A DNA stretch of 64,000 nucleotides from Fluviicola sp. (GCA_002734085.1 NVXV01000008.1:62001-126000), one strand, 5' to 3'. Positions 42,777-52,219 are shown, numbered from the stretch's first letter. Numbers and translations are program-made. Notes: a model not told the origin generated them from the letters alone.

Positions 42777-43142
42777 ATGGAAGAAAAATTGACGTTAGTA
42801 TTAGGAGCAAGTGAGAACCCAAGCCGCTATGCAAATATTGCAGTTAAACGACTTCAAAGTCATAATATGCCAGTAATTGCAGTAGGATATAAAGAAGGAG
42901 ATATCGATGGGACAAAGATTCAAAAAGAGTTTCCTAGCGATGAAGATGTAGATACAGTGACCCTGTACTTATCAAAGAAAAATCAAATTCAGTACTATGA
43001 TGATATTGTCAATCTAAAACCAAAGCGTGTGATTTTCAATCCAGGTACGGCCAATCAAGAATTTGAAGATCGACTCGCAAAAAATGACATTGAAGTAATT
43101 GACGCTTGTACGCTTGTTATGCTAAGTACAGGAGAATATTAA
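42777..43142 (+). CDS. CoA-binding-domain (Rossmann) protein
   Basis: Small CoA_binding_2 protein: LTLVLGASENPSRYANIAVKRLQSHNMPVIAVGYKEGDIDG near the start and RVIFNPGTANQEFEDRLAKNDIEVIDACTLVMLSTGEY at the end, a GASxNPxR pattern typical of the family. It has no catalytic domain besides the Rossmann fold. It is the middle of a three-gene plus-strand run with the AAC(3)-like enzyme and a TlpA-like thioredoxin; the next start is three bases downstream of its stop. Confidence 0.85.
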   Translation: MEEKLTLVLGASENPSRYANIAVKRLQSHNMPVIAVGYKEGDIDGTKIQKEFPSDEDVDTVTLYLSKKNQIQYYDDIVNLKPKRVIFNPGTANQEFEDRLAKNDIEVIDACTLVMLSTGEY

Positions 43143-43144
43143 AA

Positions 43145-43717
43145 ATGAACTGGATCAAAAAGCGAAAGTGGGATTTACTATTCCTATTGTTAATTGGTTT
43201 ACTTTTTATTCCATCAGTTCGTAAACCAGTGCAAGTATTCGTTCAAAGAATTATTGCCACTAGTCCAGATGAGTTAGCAGAAAGTGAGAAGGTAGAAGTG
43301 AACAGCTATGACTGGGAGTTATTGTCCATGAAAGGAGAAGTAGTTAATTTCTCCGAATCGATTGGAAGACCTGTTGTTCTCAATTTATGGGCTACTTGGT
43401 GTCCACCTTGTATCGCTGAAATGCCTGCATTACAAAATTTGTATGATTCATTTGGTATAGAGGTAGATTTCTATTTTGTGTCTTCCGAAGATTCGGATAA
43501 ATTAAAAAAATGGCTTAAATCTAAAGAGTATAATTTACCTGTTTACAACGCATATTCAGCGTATCCAAAAGAATTTGAATCTAATACCCTTCCCACGACA
43601 TTTGTTCTGAATAAGCAGGGCAGAATTGTAATGAAAGAAGTGGGTAGCGCTAAATGGGACAGTGATGGCGTGAAAGACTTTCTACAAGAATTAATAGATG
43701 AGAAGCAAGCGAATTAA
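43145..43717 (+). CDS. TlpA-like membrane-anchored thioredoxin
   Basis: The ATG at 43145 (MNWIKKRKWDLLFLLLIGLLFIPS) is preferred to the ORF-track start, which lies inside the preceding gene. One N-terminal membrane helix exposes a thioredoxin domain with VVLNLWATWCPPCIAEMPALQNLYDSF; CPPC is the redox motif, and NTLPTTFVLNKQGRIV holds the cis-Pro. It likely reduces or delivers electrons to periplasmic disulfides. Its last four bases overlap the convergent WbqC gene. Confidence 0.88.
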   Translation: MNWIKKRKWDLLFLLLIGLLFIPSVRKPVQVFVQRIIATSPDELAESEKVEVNSYDWELLSMKGEVVNFSESIGRPVVLNLWATWCPPCIAEMPALQNLYDSFGIEVDFYFVSSEDSDKLKKWLKSKEYNLPVYNAYSAYPKEFESNTLPTTFVLNKQGRIVMKEVGSAKWDSDGVKDFLQELIDEKQAN

Positions 43718-44334
43718 GATTTTCCAAACAAATTCCTATCCTTAGAAAACACAAAATTTCGAGTAATTGGACCTTCATTCATTAGTAAATCAAGAATAGA
43801 TAAATTGGAGTAAAAAGGCATTTTATCAGAAAAAACCTGAATGTATTTTCGCTGTTCTTGTTCGAATTTCTTGGTGTCTAATGAAACGCGGTAATCATTT
43901 GGAGATTCTGGAGCGATATATTTTTCTGAGAACTCAACATTAATATTCAAATCAAGCCAAGACAGAACTGTTTTAAGAATGTATTGATTGTAGTCTATTA
44001 GCAATTTTTCTTTGCGGTAAATCAAATCCTTGACAAGCGGACCGTAATAGAAGAAGTATGGCGCATGTTTATAGCTACTTTCTATTGCTTTCCAATGGTC
44101 TTTTCGCCAACTGGTTTCTTCAACTATTTCAATCTCCTGTATGATGGATTTACTCCCTTTTGGCCGAAGAACCGGAACACTTAAGTACATTGGTCCATTA
44201 CTGCCCAGAATTTGAGTCCTATTACGCCAAGTTTGTTTTTTGTAGAACTCATGAACGTCAATAGTAATCTCTTCGTACTTTGCTAAAGCTTGAAAGTAGG
44301 GGAGTTCTCCAAAATAATTTGTAGAAAAAAGCAT
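43714..44334 (-). CDS. WbqC-family protein
   Basis: WbqC-like protein: MLFSTNYFGELPYFQALAKYEEITIDVHEFYKKQTWRNRTQILGSNGPMYLSVPV and ESSYKHAPYFFYYGPLVKDLI. WbqC proteins are found with lipopolysaccharide and glycan biosynthesis genes, but biochemical function is not established. Its start overlaps the last base of lepB, so it is co-transcribed. This order (dapB-lepB-wbqC) is a recurring gene arrangement in Bacteroidetes. Confidence 0.9.
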   Translation of the reverse strand: MLFSTNYFGELPYFQALAKYEEITIDVHEFYKKQTWRNRTQILGSNGPMYLSVPVLRPKGSKSIIQEIEIVEETSWRKDHWKAIESSYKHAPYFFYYGPLVKDLIYRKEKLLIDYNQYILKTVLSWLDLNINVEFSEKYIAPESPNDYRVSLDTKKFEQEQRKYIQVFSDKMPFYSNLSILDLLMNEGPITRNFVFSKDRNLFGKS

Positions 44335-46271
44335 TACTCAATCCACGTAAATAAACGATTCCAACGAATTCCCTCATCCGGATCTTTTGAAAACCAAACA
44401 AGAGAAGCTTTACCAACGATGTGATCTTCAGGGACAAATCCCCAGACACGTGAGTCAGCAGAGTTGTAACGGTTATCTCCCATCATCCAATAATAATCCA
44501 TTTCGAATGTATACGTTGTAGCTTCTTTTCCATCAATGAAGTATTTGCTATCTTTTTCTACAAAATCGTGTAGTTCGTATGCTCGAATAACTCTTTCGTA
44601 CCACGCTACATTATGAGGATTTAACTCTATAGTTTCTCCTTTCTTAGGTACCCAGAATTTTTCAAAGTTGGATACTGTATTGTGATGGTTTAGAGATTTT
44701 GGATACATCTTTAGTTGTTGTATTCTAGTAAGAATAGTTGGTGCTTGACCACTTTCATAGTTTTGAGGATCATCTAGCTCGAATTCCGCATGAGGGTAAT
44801 TCTTTTTCATTTTAGTAAGCTGATCGTCACTAAGGAACATGTTTAACCCTTCTCTAGTATAGTATTGTTCGTCTGTGATATCGTACTTACTCTCAAGGAC
44901 ATTTTTACTTGGCAATTTTAAGTTACTTACTTTATATTGTTTTAATCGGTACTTGAAATCTGGTATTTTTTTATTGTTAACAAACACATTAGAATTAACT
45001 ATTTCAATAGAATCCCCAGCTATACCAATACATCTTTTAATGTAGTTTTCACGTTTATCAACCGGTCTATAAACTACACCATAATGATCGATTATTGTTC
45101 CTTCAGATCCAGAATAGGTTTTCTTTTTTACACCTATTTCTTCTCGAGCTCTATCTTTCCAATACTCAAGATTCTTGACGAATTTTCCATACCTCTTCGA
45201 ATTCGAATAATAATCATCAATGACAGTGTGAATATTCTTATCGTATTCTTCTTGGAATTTTTCTCCTTCATATTTTGCCTTTAAATAATCTTTAAACTCT
45301 TCTTTTCTTTTGGCAAAAGCTGGATCGTTTTCTGGAAGATCTTCCAAATAGCCTATTGAAACACTTCTTAAATTATTTTCTGCCTGATATAACCTAAGCG
45401 CTTCACTTAGAACAATTCCATGATAATCATGTCCCATTAAACCATTAGGCATTCTTGGGTCATAAACAGCCGTATCTCCAGAAGGGTAGTTAAATACGAC
45501 AACATCAAAATTCTCTACATCATCCCAACCTGGTAGACGCGTATATTCTAGTTTTTCTAAAGTTGTATAAGATTTGATATCCAACCATGGAATAGTGTTG
45601 TGAACTAGAGGGAAGGAGAGAGGTGTTACAGGTACTTTCGGACCGTAAGCCAATTTATTTACAAATAAAAAATCTCCCACCAAAAGTGTTTTTTCCATTG
45701 AACCAGTTGGGATTTGGAATGGTTCAAAAACGTATGTTCGAATAGCACTAGCTGCAATTAATGCAAATAAGATACTATCTCCCCATTCTTTAATAATTGT
45801 TTTTTTTCCTTTCTTTTTCTTTTGAAGTGCACCTAAAACAAGAGCGATTGCGTGACCAATAATAGGCAAGGAGAGAAATAAAACCAGATGATCACTGTTT
45901 TTACGTCTCTGTATATCTTTTTCATTCTCCCAATCGGTTGTGAACTCTGGTTGAAGTGAGTCATCGTTGGCTATTTTTGCCATTAAAAGGAAGGGGAAGA
46001 AGATCCCTTGTAATGTGTCACCAATGGTAAAAAAACCATACTTTCTAATGTAACTAACATTAAAGACCATCCACATAATCAAGTGAATTCCTGGAATAAT
46101 CATTAAGAATGCCCACCACCATGGTTGTCCTGCAATTTTTGAGGCAATAGCATAGTTATAACCTGGAACCAGTGCTTCCCATTGTTTGTGTCCCGCTTTT
46201 GGAAAACTTTTCCACCACATAGCGATGTATGGGTAAACTAAAAAGAACAAGTAAAAATATAATGCTGACAT
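44334..46271 (-). CDS. lepB: signal peptidase I with extra N-terminal membrane domain
   Basis: Membrane serine protease that removes Sec signal peptides. The first ~110 residues hold additional hydrophobic helices and resemble the DUF5684 membrane domain seen in Bacteroidetes LepB. The catalytic Ser191 is in IPTGSMEKTLLVGDFLFVNKLAYG and the Lys412 in ENYIKRCIGIAGDSIEIVN. The stretch between them is about 220 residues, against about 55 in E. coli, with a large inserted region rich in charged helices. The last box GDNRYNSADSRVWGFVPEDHIVG is intact. It lies between dapB upstream and the wbqC-like gene downstream. Confidence 0.95.
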   Translation of the reverse strand: MSALYFYLFFLVYPYIAMWWKSFPKAGHKQWEALVPGYNYAIASKIAGQPWWWAFLMIIPGIHLIMWMVFNVSYIRKYGFFTIGDTLQGIFFPFLLMAKIANDDSLQPEFTTDWENEKDIQRRKNSDHLVLFLSLPIIGHAIALVLGALQKKKKGKKTIIKEWGDSILFALIAASAIRTYVFEPFQIPTGSMEKTLLVGDFLFVNKLAYGPKVPVTPLSFPLVHNTIPWLDIKSYTTLEKLEYTRLPGWDDVENFDVVVFNYPSGDTAVYDPRMPNGLMGHDYHGIVLSEALRLYQAENNLRSVSIGYLEDLPENDPAFAKRKEEFKDYLKAKYEGEKFQEEYDKNIHTVIDDYYSNSKRYGKFVKNLEYWKDRAREEIGVKKKTYSGSEGTIIDHYGVVYRPVDKRENYIKRCIGIAGDSIEIVNSNVFVNNKKIPDFKYRLKQYKVSNLKLPSKNVLESKYDITDEQYYTREGLNMFLSDDQLTKMKKNYPHAEFELDDPQNYESGQAPTILTRIQQLKMYPKSLNHHNTVSNFEKFWVPKKGETIELNPHNVAWYERVIRAYELHDFVEKDSKYFIDGKEATTYTFEMDYYWMMGDNRYNSADSRVWGFVPEDHIVGKASLVWFSKDPDEGIRWNRLFTWIE

Positions 46272-46295
46272 AATTTATTTTCTTTAATACTATTG

Positions 46296-47021
46296 TTATT
46301 GAAGTTTTAATACATCCTTCATTGTGTAAACTCCTTTTTTATCAATGATCCATTCTGCGGCTAACACAGCCCCTAAAGCAAAACCTTTTCTATTGTGAGC
46401 TTCGTGTTTTATTGAAATTGTATCAATGACTGATTTATAATGTATGGAATGTGTTCCTTTCACTTCTGGTTCTCGAATGGCTTCGATATTTATTGCTTTA
46501 CCATCTGCATTCGTTTTTGAACCTTGAGGGCATATCCAATCTTGGTAAGTAGAATTATTTTCTATAATACCTTCTGCTAACGTTATTGCTGTACCACTAG
46601 GTGCATCGAGTTTTTCAGTATGATGAATTTCTTCCATACTCACATCATATGCTGTATGTTGACTCATTAGTTTTGCAAGCACTTGATTTAGCTTGAAAAA
46701 GAGATTTACTCCCACACTGAAGTTGGAAGCGTGTAAAAGCACAGTATCATTCGAATTAACACGTTCAGTAACTTGCTGCAGTGATTCATTCCAGCCAGTT
46801 GTTCCGATTACAGCAGGAATTTTATGATCTACTAAATAGTGAATATTGGATAAAACTGCCGATGGTGTTGAGAAGTCAATAGCAACATCAAAGCTGTTAG
46901 TATCTTGATCTTCTAAAGGATTTTCACTAGTAATTTTTGCAGTAATCGTATGGCCACGTTCCAAAGCGATTGTTTCAATCTCTTTACCCATTTTTCCGTA
47001 TCCAACCAGTGCAATTTTCAT
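46296..47021 (-). CDS. dapB: 4-hydroxy-tetrahydrodipicolinate reductase
   Basis: NAD(P)H-dependent reductase in lysine and diaminopimelate synthesis, hence also for peptidoglycan. N-terminal MKIALVGYGKMGKEIETIALERGH is the dinucleotide-binding motif; the E(L/I)HH(T)xKxDAPSGTA motif appears as EEIHHTEKLDAPSGTAIT, with the catalytic His/Lys region. At 241 aa it is a short Bacteroidetes form. The ATG at 47021 is chosen, with an alternative two codons upstream. A TACTTTTG box on minus at 47051-47044 may be its promoter. Confidence 0.95.
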   Translation of the reverse strand: MKIALVGYGKMGKEIETIALERGHTITAKITSENPLEDQDTNSFDVAIDFSTPSAVLSNIHYLVDHKIPAVIGTTGWNESLQQVTERVNSNDTVLLHASNFSVGVNLFFKLNQVLAKLMSQHTAYDVSMEEIHHTEKLDAPSGTAITLAEGIIENNSTYQDWICPQGSKTNADGKAINIEAIREPEVKGTHSIHYKSVIDTISIKHEAHNRKGFALGAVLAAEWIIDKKGVYTMKDVLKLQ

Positions 47022-47078
47022 TTCCATGCGTTTTAGAACGTAACAAAAGTAAAAGAAAGTATATGCTGAAGCTCCATT

Positions 47079-47654
47079 TTAACGAAAATTAAGTGTAAGA
47101 GCCAATCCTGGAGAATTGAACTGCTGTAAACTAGGTCTAATATTGAGGGTTAAGTCTTGGCTAACGTCAAAATTAACAAAGTGAGCACTTACGTGAGCAT
47201 CCAGCACATTTAATGCGTAAACTGCTATAAATGCAAATATCATTAAATCCCTACTTCTTTCAGCATTTTGATATAAAAGTAATACTCCCTGACTATCATA
47301 TTGTAGCAAGTCTTGATTATTAGGGTTGGGTTCTCCATTATCAATTCTATAATTATATTCTTTTCTTAACCTCCGTTGCTCAATATTGTTCTGAATTGCA
47401 AAGTAACTAGTAACGCCTAATCCAGCATATATGATAGGAACTTTCCAAAAAGCATTTTTTTTACCTTTTGGCATTGCCAAATGATTATATACCTGTCCTG
47501 CTCCAGGAAGTAATGCGCTAAGTAATGTAGCCCTTTTGGGTGAATGAGAAGTATCTTCAACGACACCAGAATTAACGAGTGAATCTGACAAACTGTTCTC
47601 TTGTGCGTTTAAGACGAAAGAAGTAAATAAAAAACAACACAATAAAACACGCAT
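47079..47654 (-). CDS. DUF5683 membrane protein
   Basis: A signal peptide (MRVLLCCFLFTSFVLNAQ), then SPKRATLLSALLPGAGQVYNHL, the hallmark of DUF5683. Further hydrophobic segments (IYAGLGVTSYFAIQ and MIFAFIAVYALNVLDAHVSAHF) follow, with DVSQDLTLNIRPS near the end. Function is unknown. It sits between dapB and parB, as expected in this gene order, and its start is just five bases downstream of the parB stop. Confidence 0.85.
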   Translation of the reverse strand: MRVLLCCFLFTSFVLNAQENSLSDSLVNSGVVEDTSHSPKRATLLSALLPGAGQVYNHLAMPKGKKNAFWKVPIIYAGLGVTSYFAIQNNIEQRRLRKEYNYRIDNGEPNPNNQDLLQYDSQGVLLLYQNAERSRDLMIFAFIAVYALNVLDAHVSAHFVNFDVSQDLTLNIRPSLQQFNSPGLALTLNFR

Positions 47655-47658
47655 TAGG

Positions 47659-48558
47659 TTAATCGTTTAGAATTTCTATAATACGGTTTAAATCAACCTC
47701 AGAGTTGAAATTAATAATCACTTTACCATTGCCATTGGGCTGTTTTTTGATCTGTACCTTCGCAGCTACTTTATCAGAAAAACGCTCTGCAAATTCGTTT
47801 TGTGTTTGGCTTACTTTGTGCTTTGGTTTTTCTCTCTTTGTGTTGGTTGGCGTTTCTTTTCCTTCACGAATTAAATCTTCTACCTGTCGAACCGATAAGT
47901 TGTCCTCAATTATTTTATCAAAAATATTGAGTTGTTTCTTTTCGTCATCCAGAGCAACTAATGCTCTAGCGTGCCCCATTGAAACTTCTTTCTCACGAAC
48001 GGCCAATTGAATTTTAGCAGGAAGTTTTAATAACCTTAAATGATTTGTAATTGATGTTCTGCTTTTGGAAATTTGTTTTCCTAATTTTTCTTGTGTCAAG
48101 TTACATTCCTGAATAAGTCGCTGATAGGAGAGGGCTACTTCGATGGCATTCAGGTCTTCGCGTTGTATATTTTCAACCAATGCCATTTCGAGCATAGCTT
48201 GATCATTAGCAACCCTGATGTAAGCGGGCACTTCTTCTAATCCAGCAATTTGAGACGCCTTAAAACGACGCTCTCCAGAAATCAACTGGTATTTATTTCG
48301 TCCTAATTTACGAACGGTCAAGGGCTGAATAATTCCATGCGTTGCAATAGACTCACTTAATTGCTCAAGTGCTTCTTCTTCAAAATGAGTTCTAGGGTTG
48401 AAAGGATTTGCTTCAATATGATTAATAGGCAACATCGCAACCGATCCTAATACCGAAGAATCAGAAATTTCTCTTGACGTTATATCTGTCGCAGAACTTT
48501 CCAGTAATGCACTTAAACCTTTACCTAATGCTGGGCGTTTCTTCGAGTTAGAGCTCAT
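47659..48558 (-). CDS. parB: ParB chromosome-partition protein
   Basis: CTP-dependent DNA clamp that binds parS sites. Near the N-terminus ALGKGLSALLES is the ParA-interacting region; the ParB/Srx domain holds NPFNPRTHFEE and LISGERRFKASQIAG (the GERR nucleotide-contact motif). The central HTH is LTQEKLGKQISKSRTSITNHLRLLKLP and MGHARALVALD follows. The C-terminal dimerisation end is present. It overlaps parA by 11 bases. No parS consensus sequence was found by eye within this window. Confidence 0.96.
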   Translation of the reverse strand: MSSNSKKRPALGKGLSALLESSATDITSREISDSSVLGSVAMLPINHIEANPFNPRTHFEEEALEQLSESIATHGIIQPLTVRKLGRNKYQLISGERRFKASQIAGLEEVPAYIRVANDQAMLEMALVENIQREDLNAIEVALSYQRLIQECNLTQEKLGKQISKSRTSITNHLRLLKLPAKIQLAVREKEVSMGHARALVALDDEKKQLNIFDKIIEDNLSVRQVEDLIREGKETPTNTKREKPKHKVSQTQNEFAERFSDKVAAKVQIKKQPNGNGKVIINFNSEVDLNRIIEILND

Positions 48559-49360
48559 CTTCTAATGATATTTTATTGTCGTCTGATTGTAGTCTTGTTG
48601 CTTCATTACGTTGCAAAATTTCGCGTGCCAAATTTAAATAATTTACAGCACCTTTACTTGTTGCATCATGCATAATAATTGTAGATCCATGACTAGGAGC
48701 CTCTGCTAAGTTTGTATTTCTGTGAATTACAGTATCAAACACCAATTTCTGGAAATGCGTTTTTAACTCTTCTACTACATGATTTGCAAGACGAAGACGC
48801 GTGTCATACATTGTAATTAATAAACCTTCAATGTCTAAATCAGTATTTAAACGACCTTGGACAATTTTAATTGTGTTTAATAATTTTCCTAATCCTTCCA
48901 AAGAGTAATACTCGGATTGTACAGGAACAATAACCGAATCAGCAGAAGTTAAAGCATTAACTGTTATCAGTCCAAGAGAAGGAGAACAATCTATTAGTAT
49001 GAAGTCATAATTATCCTTAATTTTGTCTAAAACCGTCTTTAATAAATACTCTCGATTAGGCATATTAATCATCTCTAATTCAGCACCTACTAAATCTATA
49101 TGTGAAGGGAGTACATCTAAATTTGGATTATCAGTAGTTAAAATAACTTCTGAAGGATGAACTTCATTTATCAAGCAATCATATATATTTTTTGTCTGCT
49201 TAGGATCAAAACCAACACCTGAAGTAGCGTTCGCTTGAGGATCTGCATCAACAATCAGTGTTTTATATTCTAACACACCAAAACTACCGCCTAAATTTAC
49301 AGCTGTAGTAGTTTTTCCAACCCCGCCTTTCTGATTTGCTACGGCAATTATTTTCCCCAT
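48548..49360 (-). CDS. parA: ParA chromosome-partition ATPase
   Basis: Deviant Walker-A ATPase that drives chromosome segregation with ParB. Motif NQKGGVGKTTTAVNLGGSFG is present near residue 8, FILIDCSPSLGLITVNALTSADSVIVPVQ is the Walker-B region, and YYSLEGLGKLLNTI follows. At 270 aa it is the usual chromosomal form. It is the promoter-proximal gene of parA-parB, which continues with DUF5683 and dapB. Confidence 0.97.
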   Translation of the reverse strand: MGKIIAVANQKGGVGKTTTAVNLGGSFGVLEYKTLIVDADPQANATSGVGFDPKQTKNIYDCLINEVHPSEVILTTDNPNLDVLPSHIDLVGAELEMINMPNREYLLKTVLDKIKDNYDFILIDCSPSLGLITVNALTSADSVIVPVQSEYYSLEGLGKLLNTIKIVQGRLNTDLDIEGLLITMYDTRLRLANHVVEELKTHFQKLVFDTVIHRNTNLAEAPSHGSTIIMHDATSKGAVNYLNLAREILQRNEATRLQSDDNKISLEDEL

Positions 49361-49474
49361 TTTATTATTGTTAATCTATATTTATTAAACGAACAAGATA
49401 TGAATTTAAAATTCAATTTAAGTACAATTTTAAAAGAAAAATTATAAGACTATTGAAGCTCTTTGTCAAGTAAA

Positions 49475-49801
49475 TCAAGACAACTCATCGAAATCAACTG
49501 ACGTATAAGAAGTTGAGTCGGACGCGTCACTATATTCATCTGTTTGTTTTAATTCTTCAATTTTGTTTAGTGCATCTTGAAGCCCTTCCGTGAACTTTTC
49601 AAAATCTTCTTTGTAAAGAAATAGCTTATGTTTCTGATAACTAGGCTGTCCATTATAGGTTGTCTTTTTGCTTTCTGTTAAAGTTACATACAAGTCATTG
49701 TTTCGAGTAGACTTAACGTCAAAGAAATAAGTTCTTTTTCCCGCTCTTACAACTTTCGAGTAAACTTCATCGTTTCTAACAGCTTTCTTCTCTTCTTCCA
49801 T
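49475..49801 (-). CDS. DUF3276 PUR-like nucleic acid-binding protein
   Basis: PUR-alpha-like small protein: EVYSKVVRAGKRTYFFDVKSTRNNDLYVTLTESKKTTYNGQPSYQKHKLFLYKEDFEKFTEGLQDALNKIEEL. The PUR repeat binds single-stranded nucleic acid in better-studied members. The tail is acidic and Ser-rich. DUF3276 is common in Bacteroidetes. It lies upstream of parA on the same strand with a 114-base gap; shared control is not certain. Confidence 0.9.
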   Translation of the reverse strand: MEEEKKAVRNDEVYSKVVRAGKRTYFFDVKSTRNNDLYVTLTESKKTTYNGQPSYQKHKLFLYKEDFEKFTEGLQDALNKIEELKQTDEYSDASDSTSYTSVDFDELS

Positions 49802-49920
49802 ATTCCTAAACTTTTCTGAACTGTATACAAATATTTAGTTTTTTTTTGTTTCCTACAACTAAAATATCAAACTTGTTAATAACTTTAACCAGAAAGTGAA
49901 CTACTTTTAAAAATGAAACT

Positions 49921-50736
49921 ATGCTTATAATCAATATTTTAAAAAATAAAGGTCGATTGTTTTGTGGTATTTCTATTTGTTTTTTAGTTTTTTCATGTAT
50001 TGAAAATGATAAAAATAACTTGTCTCCAAAATCAACTCCCGATAGCTTACTTCAAGGTAATTTCATATTTGATACCATTAAAGTTGAGTCACTTTCGAAA
50101 GTGAAAAAAGTTATCAAAATAGACTCCTTAGAACAAAGGATTATTGATTCAGGATTGGTTAATATTCAAGATATTGATTCCACTATCCTTGTTGATGTAA
50201 AATACTCAAGCTTAGATAATTTCATGAAGATGGATCTCTATGGAAGTTTAAACAGAATATATCTCCAAAAAGAAGTTGCAGAAAGATTATCTGTTGCTCA
50301 ACAAGCATTAAAAGAGAAAGATTCAACCTTATCGTTATTAGTTTTTGATGGTGTTCGGCCGCGTTCTGTGCAACAGCGTATGTGGGATGCGCTTGATACG
50401 ATTCCTTTTCACGATAGAATTAAATTTGTAAGCAACCCAAAAAATGGAAGCCTGCATAGCTATGGGTGCGCAGTTGATTTATCGATATATGATTATAAAG
50501 TGGATACGCTTTTGGATATGGGGGCAGGGTATGATGATTTGAGAAAAATTGCCTATCCCAAGTATGAAAAAGAGTTTTTAGAAAGTGGAGAGTTAACCAA
50601 AGAGCAATATGAAAACCGGAAGCTACTGCGATCAGTAATGCGTAAAGGAGGTTTTTGGGTAATTGCTACAGAGTGGTGGCATTTTAACGCATTCTCAAGA
50701 GAGAAAGCGAAAGAACTGTATGAGATTGTTGAGTGA
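49921..50736 (+). CDS. D-alanyl-D-alanine dipeptidase (VanX/DdpX family) lipoprotein
   Basis: Zinc dipeptidase of family M15D, recycling peptidoglycan dipeptide. The start MLIINILKNKGRLFCGISICFLVFSC makes it a predicted lipoprotein. Zinc-site motifs are clear: SLHSYGCAVDLSIYD (His and Asp), the catalytic Glu and third ligand in TEWWHFN, and the arginine in LVFDGVRPRSVQQRMW. In vancomycin resistance the same family confers protection, but alone here a cell-wall recycling role is more likely. Confidence 0.88.
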   Translation: MLIINILKNKGRLFCGISICFLVFSCIENDKNNLSPKSTPDSLLQGNFIFDTIKVESLSKVKKVIKIDSLEQRIIDSGLVNIQDIDSTILVDVKYSSLDNFMKMDLYGSLNRIYLQKEVAERLSVAQQALKEKDSTLSLLVFDGVRPRSVQQRMWDALDTIPFHDRIKFVSNPKNGSLHSYGCAVDLSIYDYKVDTLLDMGAGYDDLRKIAYPKYEKEFLESGELTKEQYENRKLLRSVMRKGGFWVIATEWWHFNAFSREKAKELYEIVE

Positions 50737-50785
50737 TTTGTATTTAGGTTTTAGGCTTTGGAATTGTGACTAGAGTGGAAGCTTA

Positions 50786-52105
50786 TCATTTGTATTTCCC
50801 TTTCCAAAGTTTATCTAGATTTTTCTGTAATTCTTGCTCTCTTTGAGAACTTCCAGCCTGAAAAAAGTTAGTTCCAGCAATATCATCAGGCATAAACTCT
50901 TGATTTGCAAAGTTACCGGGATGATCATGAGAATATTTATAACCTTTTCCGTAATCCAGTTCTTTCATGAGCTTTGTCGGCGCATTTCGAAGTGAAAGAG
51001 GTACTGATAAATTCCCTGTTTCTTTCACTAAGGCTTGTGCTTTATTTATCGCCATATAAGATCCATTTCCTTTTGGAGAATTTGCCAAATACATTGTGCT
51101 CTGAGCTAAAATAAGCCTTGCTTCTGGAAAGCCTACAACATTAACAGCTTGAAATGTGTTGTTTGCCATAATTAACGCTGTCGGATTTGCTAATCCAATA
51201 TCTTCACTGGCAGAGATGATCAATCTTCTAGCAATAAACTTTGGATCCTCACCGCCTTCAATCATACGAGCAAGCCAGTAAACTGCAGCATTTGGATCAC
51301 TTCCTCGAATTGATTTGATAAACGCTGAAATAATATCGTAATGTTGTTCACCGTCCTTGTCGTATTGAGCAATGTTCTGCTGCGCTATAGACATTACTTC
51401 TTCATCAGTAATGATAATTTTTTTGTCTGTAGGAAAGGTGTTTACAACAATCTCAAGTAAAGTAAGTAGCTTTCGGGCGTCACCTCCTGAAATACGCAAT
51501 AGAGAGTCTATTTCTTTAAGTTCAATATCTAGTTTAGAAAGCCACTCATCTTTTTTTATAGCATTTTCTAGTAATAATACGAGTTGTGATTTTTCAAGGG
51601 GTTTTAAAATGTATACTTGACTACGAGACAATAGTGCTGAGATTACTTCAAATGAAGGGTTTTCAGTGGTTGCACCAATCAGGGTCACTACTCCTTTCTC
51701 AACTGCACCTAGTAATGAGTCCTGCTGTGCTTTTGAAAATCTATGAATTTCATCGATAAACAGTAAAGCTCCAGATCGATCAAACATTCCTGTATTTTCA
51801 GCCTTTTTGATAATCTCTCGAACATCTTTTACTCCTGAAGAAATTGCCGATAAAGTATGAAAAGGACGATCTAGTTTTTCCGCTAATAACAAAGCGAGTG
51901 TCGTTTTTCCGACTCCTGGAGGCCCCCACAATATCATTGAAGGAATAGCTCCAGCGTTGAGCGATTTTTGCAAACTAGCGCCTTTTTTTAATAAATGTTC
52001 TTGCCCTACATATTCATCCAAGGATCTTGGACGCATACGTTCTGCCAATGGAGTTGTGGGGGCTTTTTGCATTTTTTTTAATTCATACAAAAATAGATAT
52101 ATCAA
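50786..52105 (-). CDS. rarA: RarA/MgsA replication-associated AAA+ ATPase
   Basis: AAA+ clamp-loader-like ATPase acting at stalled replication forks. Visible: LAERMRPRSLDEYVGQEHLLKKG, Walker A GPPGVGKTT, Walker B LFIDEIHRFSKAQQD, sensor ATTENPSFEV, and the C-terminal tetramerisation domain beginning YDIISAFIKSIRGSDPNAAVYWLARMIEGGEDPKFIARRLI. At 439 aa it is normal. The start may be the ATG at residue 12 (MQKAPTTPLAER), which would remove a poorly conserved leader. A likely small RNA or attenuator lies just upstream. Confidence 0.95.
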   Translation of the reverse strand: MIYLFLYELKKMQKAPTTPLAERMRPRSLDEYVGQEHLLKKGASLQKSLNAGAIPSMILWGPPGVGKTTLALLLAEKLDRPFHTLSAISSGVKDVREIIKKAENTGMFDRSGALLFIDEIHRFSKAQQDSLLGAVEKGVVTLIGATTENPSFEVISALLSRSQVYILKPLEKSQLVLLLENAIKKDEWLSKLDIELKEIDSLLRISGGDARKLLTLLEIVVNTFPTDKKIIITDEEVMSIAQQNIAQYDKDGEQHYDIISAFIKSIRGSDPNAAVYWLARMIEGGEDPKFIARRLIISASEDIGLANPTALIMANNTFQAVNVVGFPEARLILAQSTMYLANSPKGNGSYMAINKAQALVKETGNLSVPLSLRNAPTKLMKELDYGKGYKYSHDHPGNFANQEFMPDDIAGTNFFQAGSSQREQELQKNLDKLWKGKYK

Positions 52106-52139
52106 TCGGTGAAAACAAGCGGTATAGTATAGAAAAGGT

Positions 52140-52215
52140 TTTTAAAAAACATAAGAGGGAACGGACGAGCGTCCTGTTCCCTCTTACTAATCAACCTAAC
52201 CTAACCACCTAAATC
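52140..52215 (-). ncRNA. predicted small RNA or rarA leader attenuator
   Basis: A near-consensus promoter would start transcription at about 52215. The leader contains a repeated GGTTAG unit, then a terminator hairpin of 15 base pairs with one bulge: TAAGAGGGAAC and GGAC pair with GTCC and GTTCCCTCTTA on either side of a four-base loop, followed by TTTTTT. The product would be about 75 bases. No ORF of plausible length is in it. The rarA ATG is 46 bases beyond the hairpin, so it may be an attenuator for rarA or an independent RNA. Confidence 0.55.
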
Positions 52216-52219
52216 GAGA

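Noticed and set aside
47659-49360. parS site near parA-parB
   Set aside because: No TGTTTCACGTGAAACA-like sequence was found by eye in the window.
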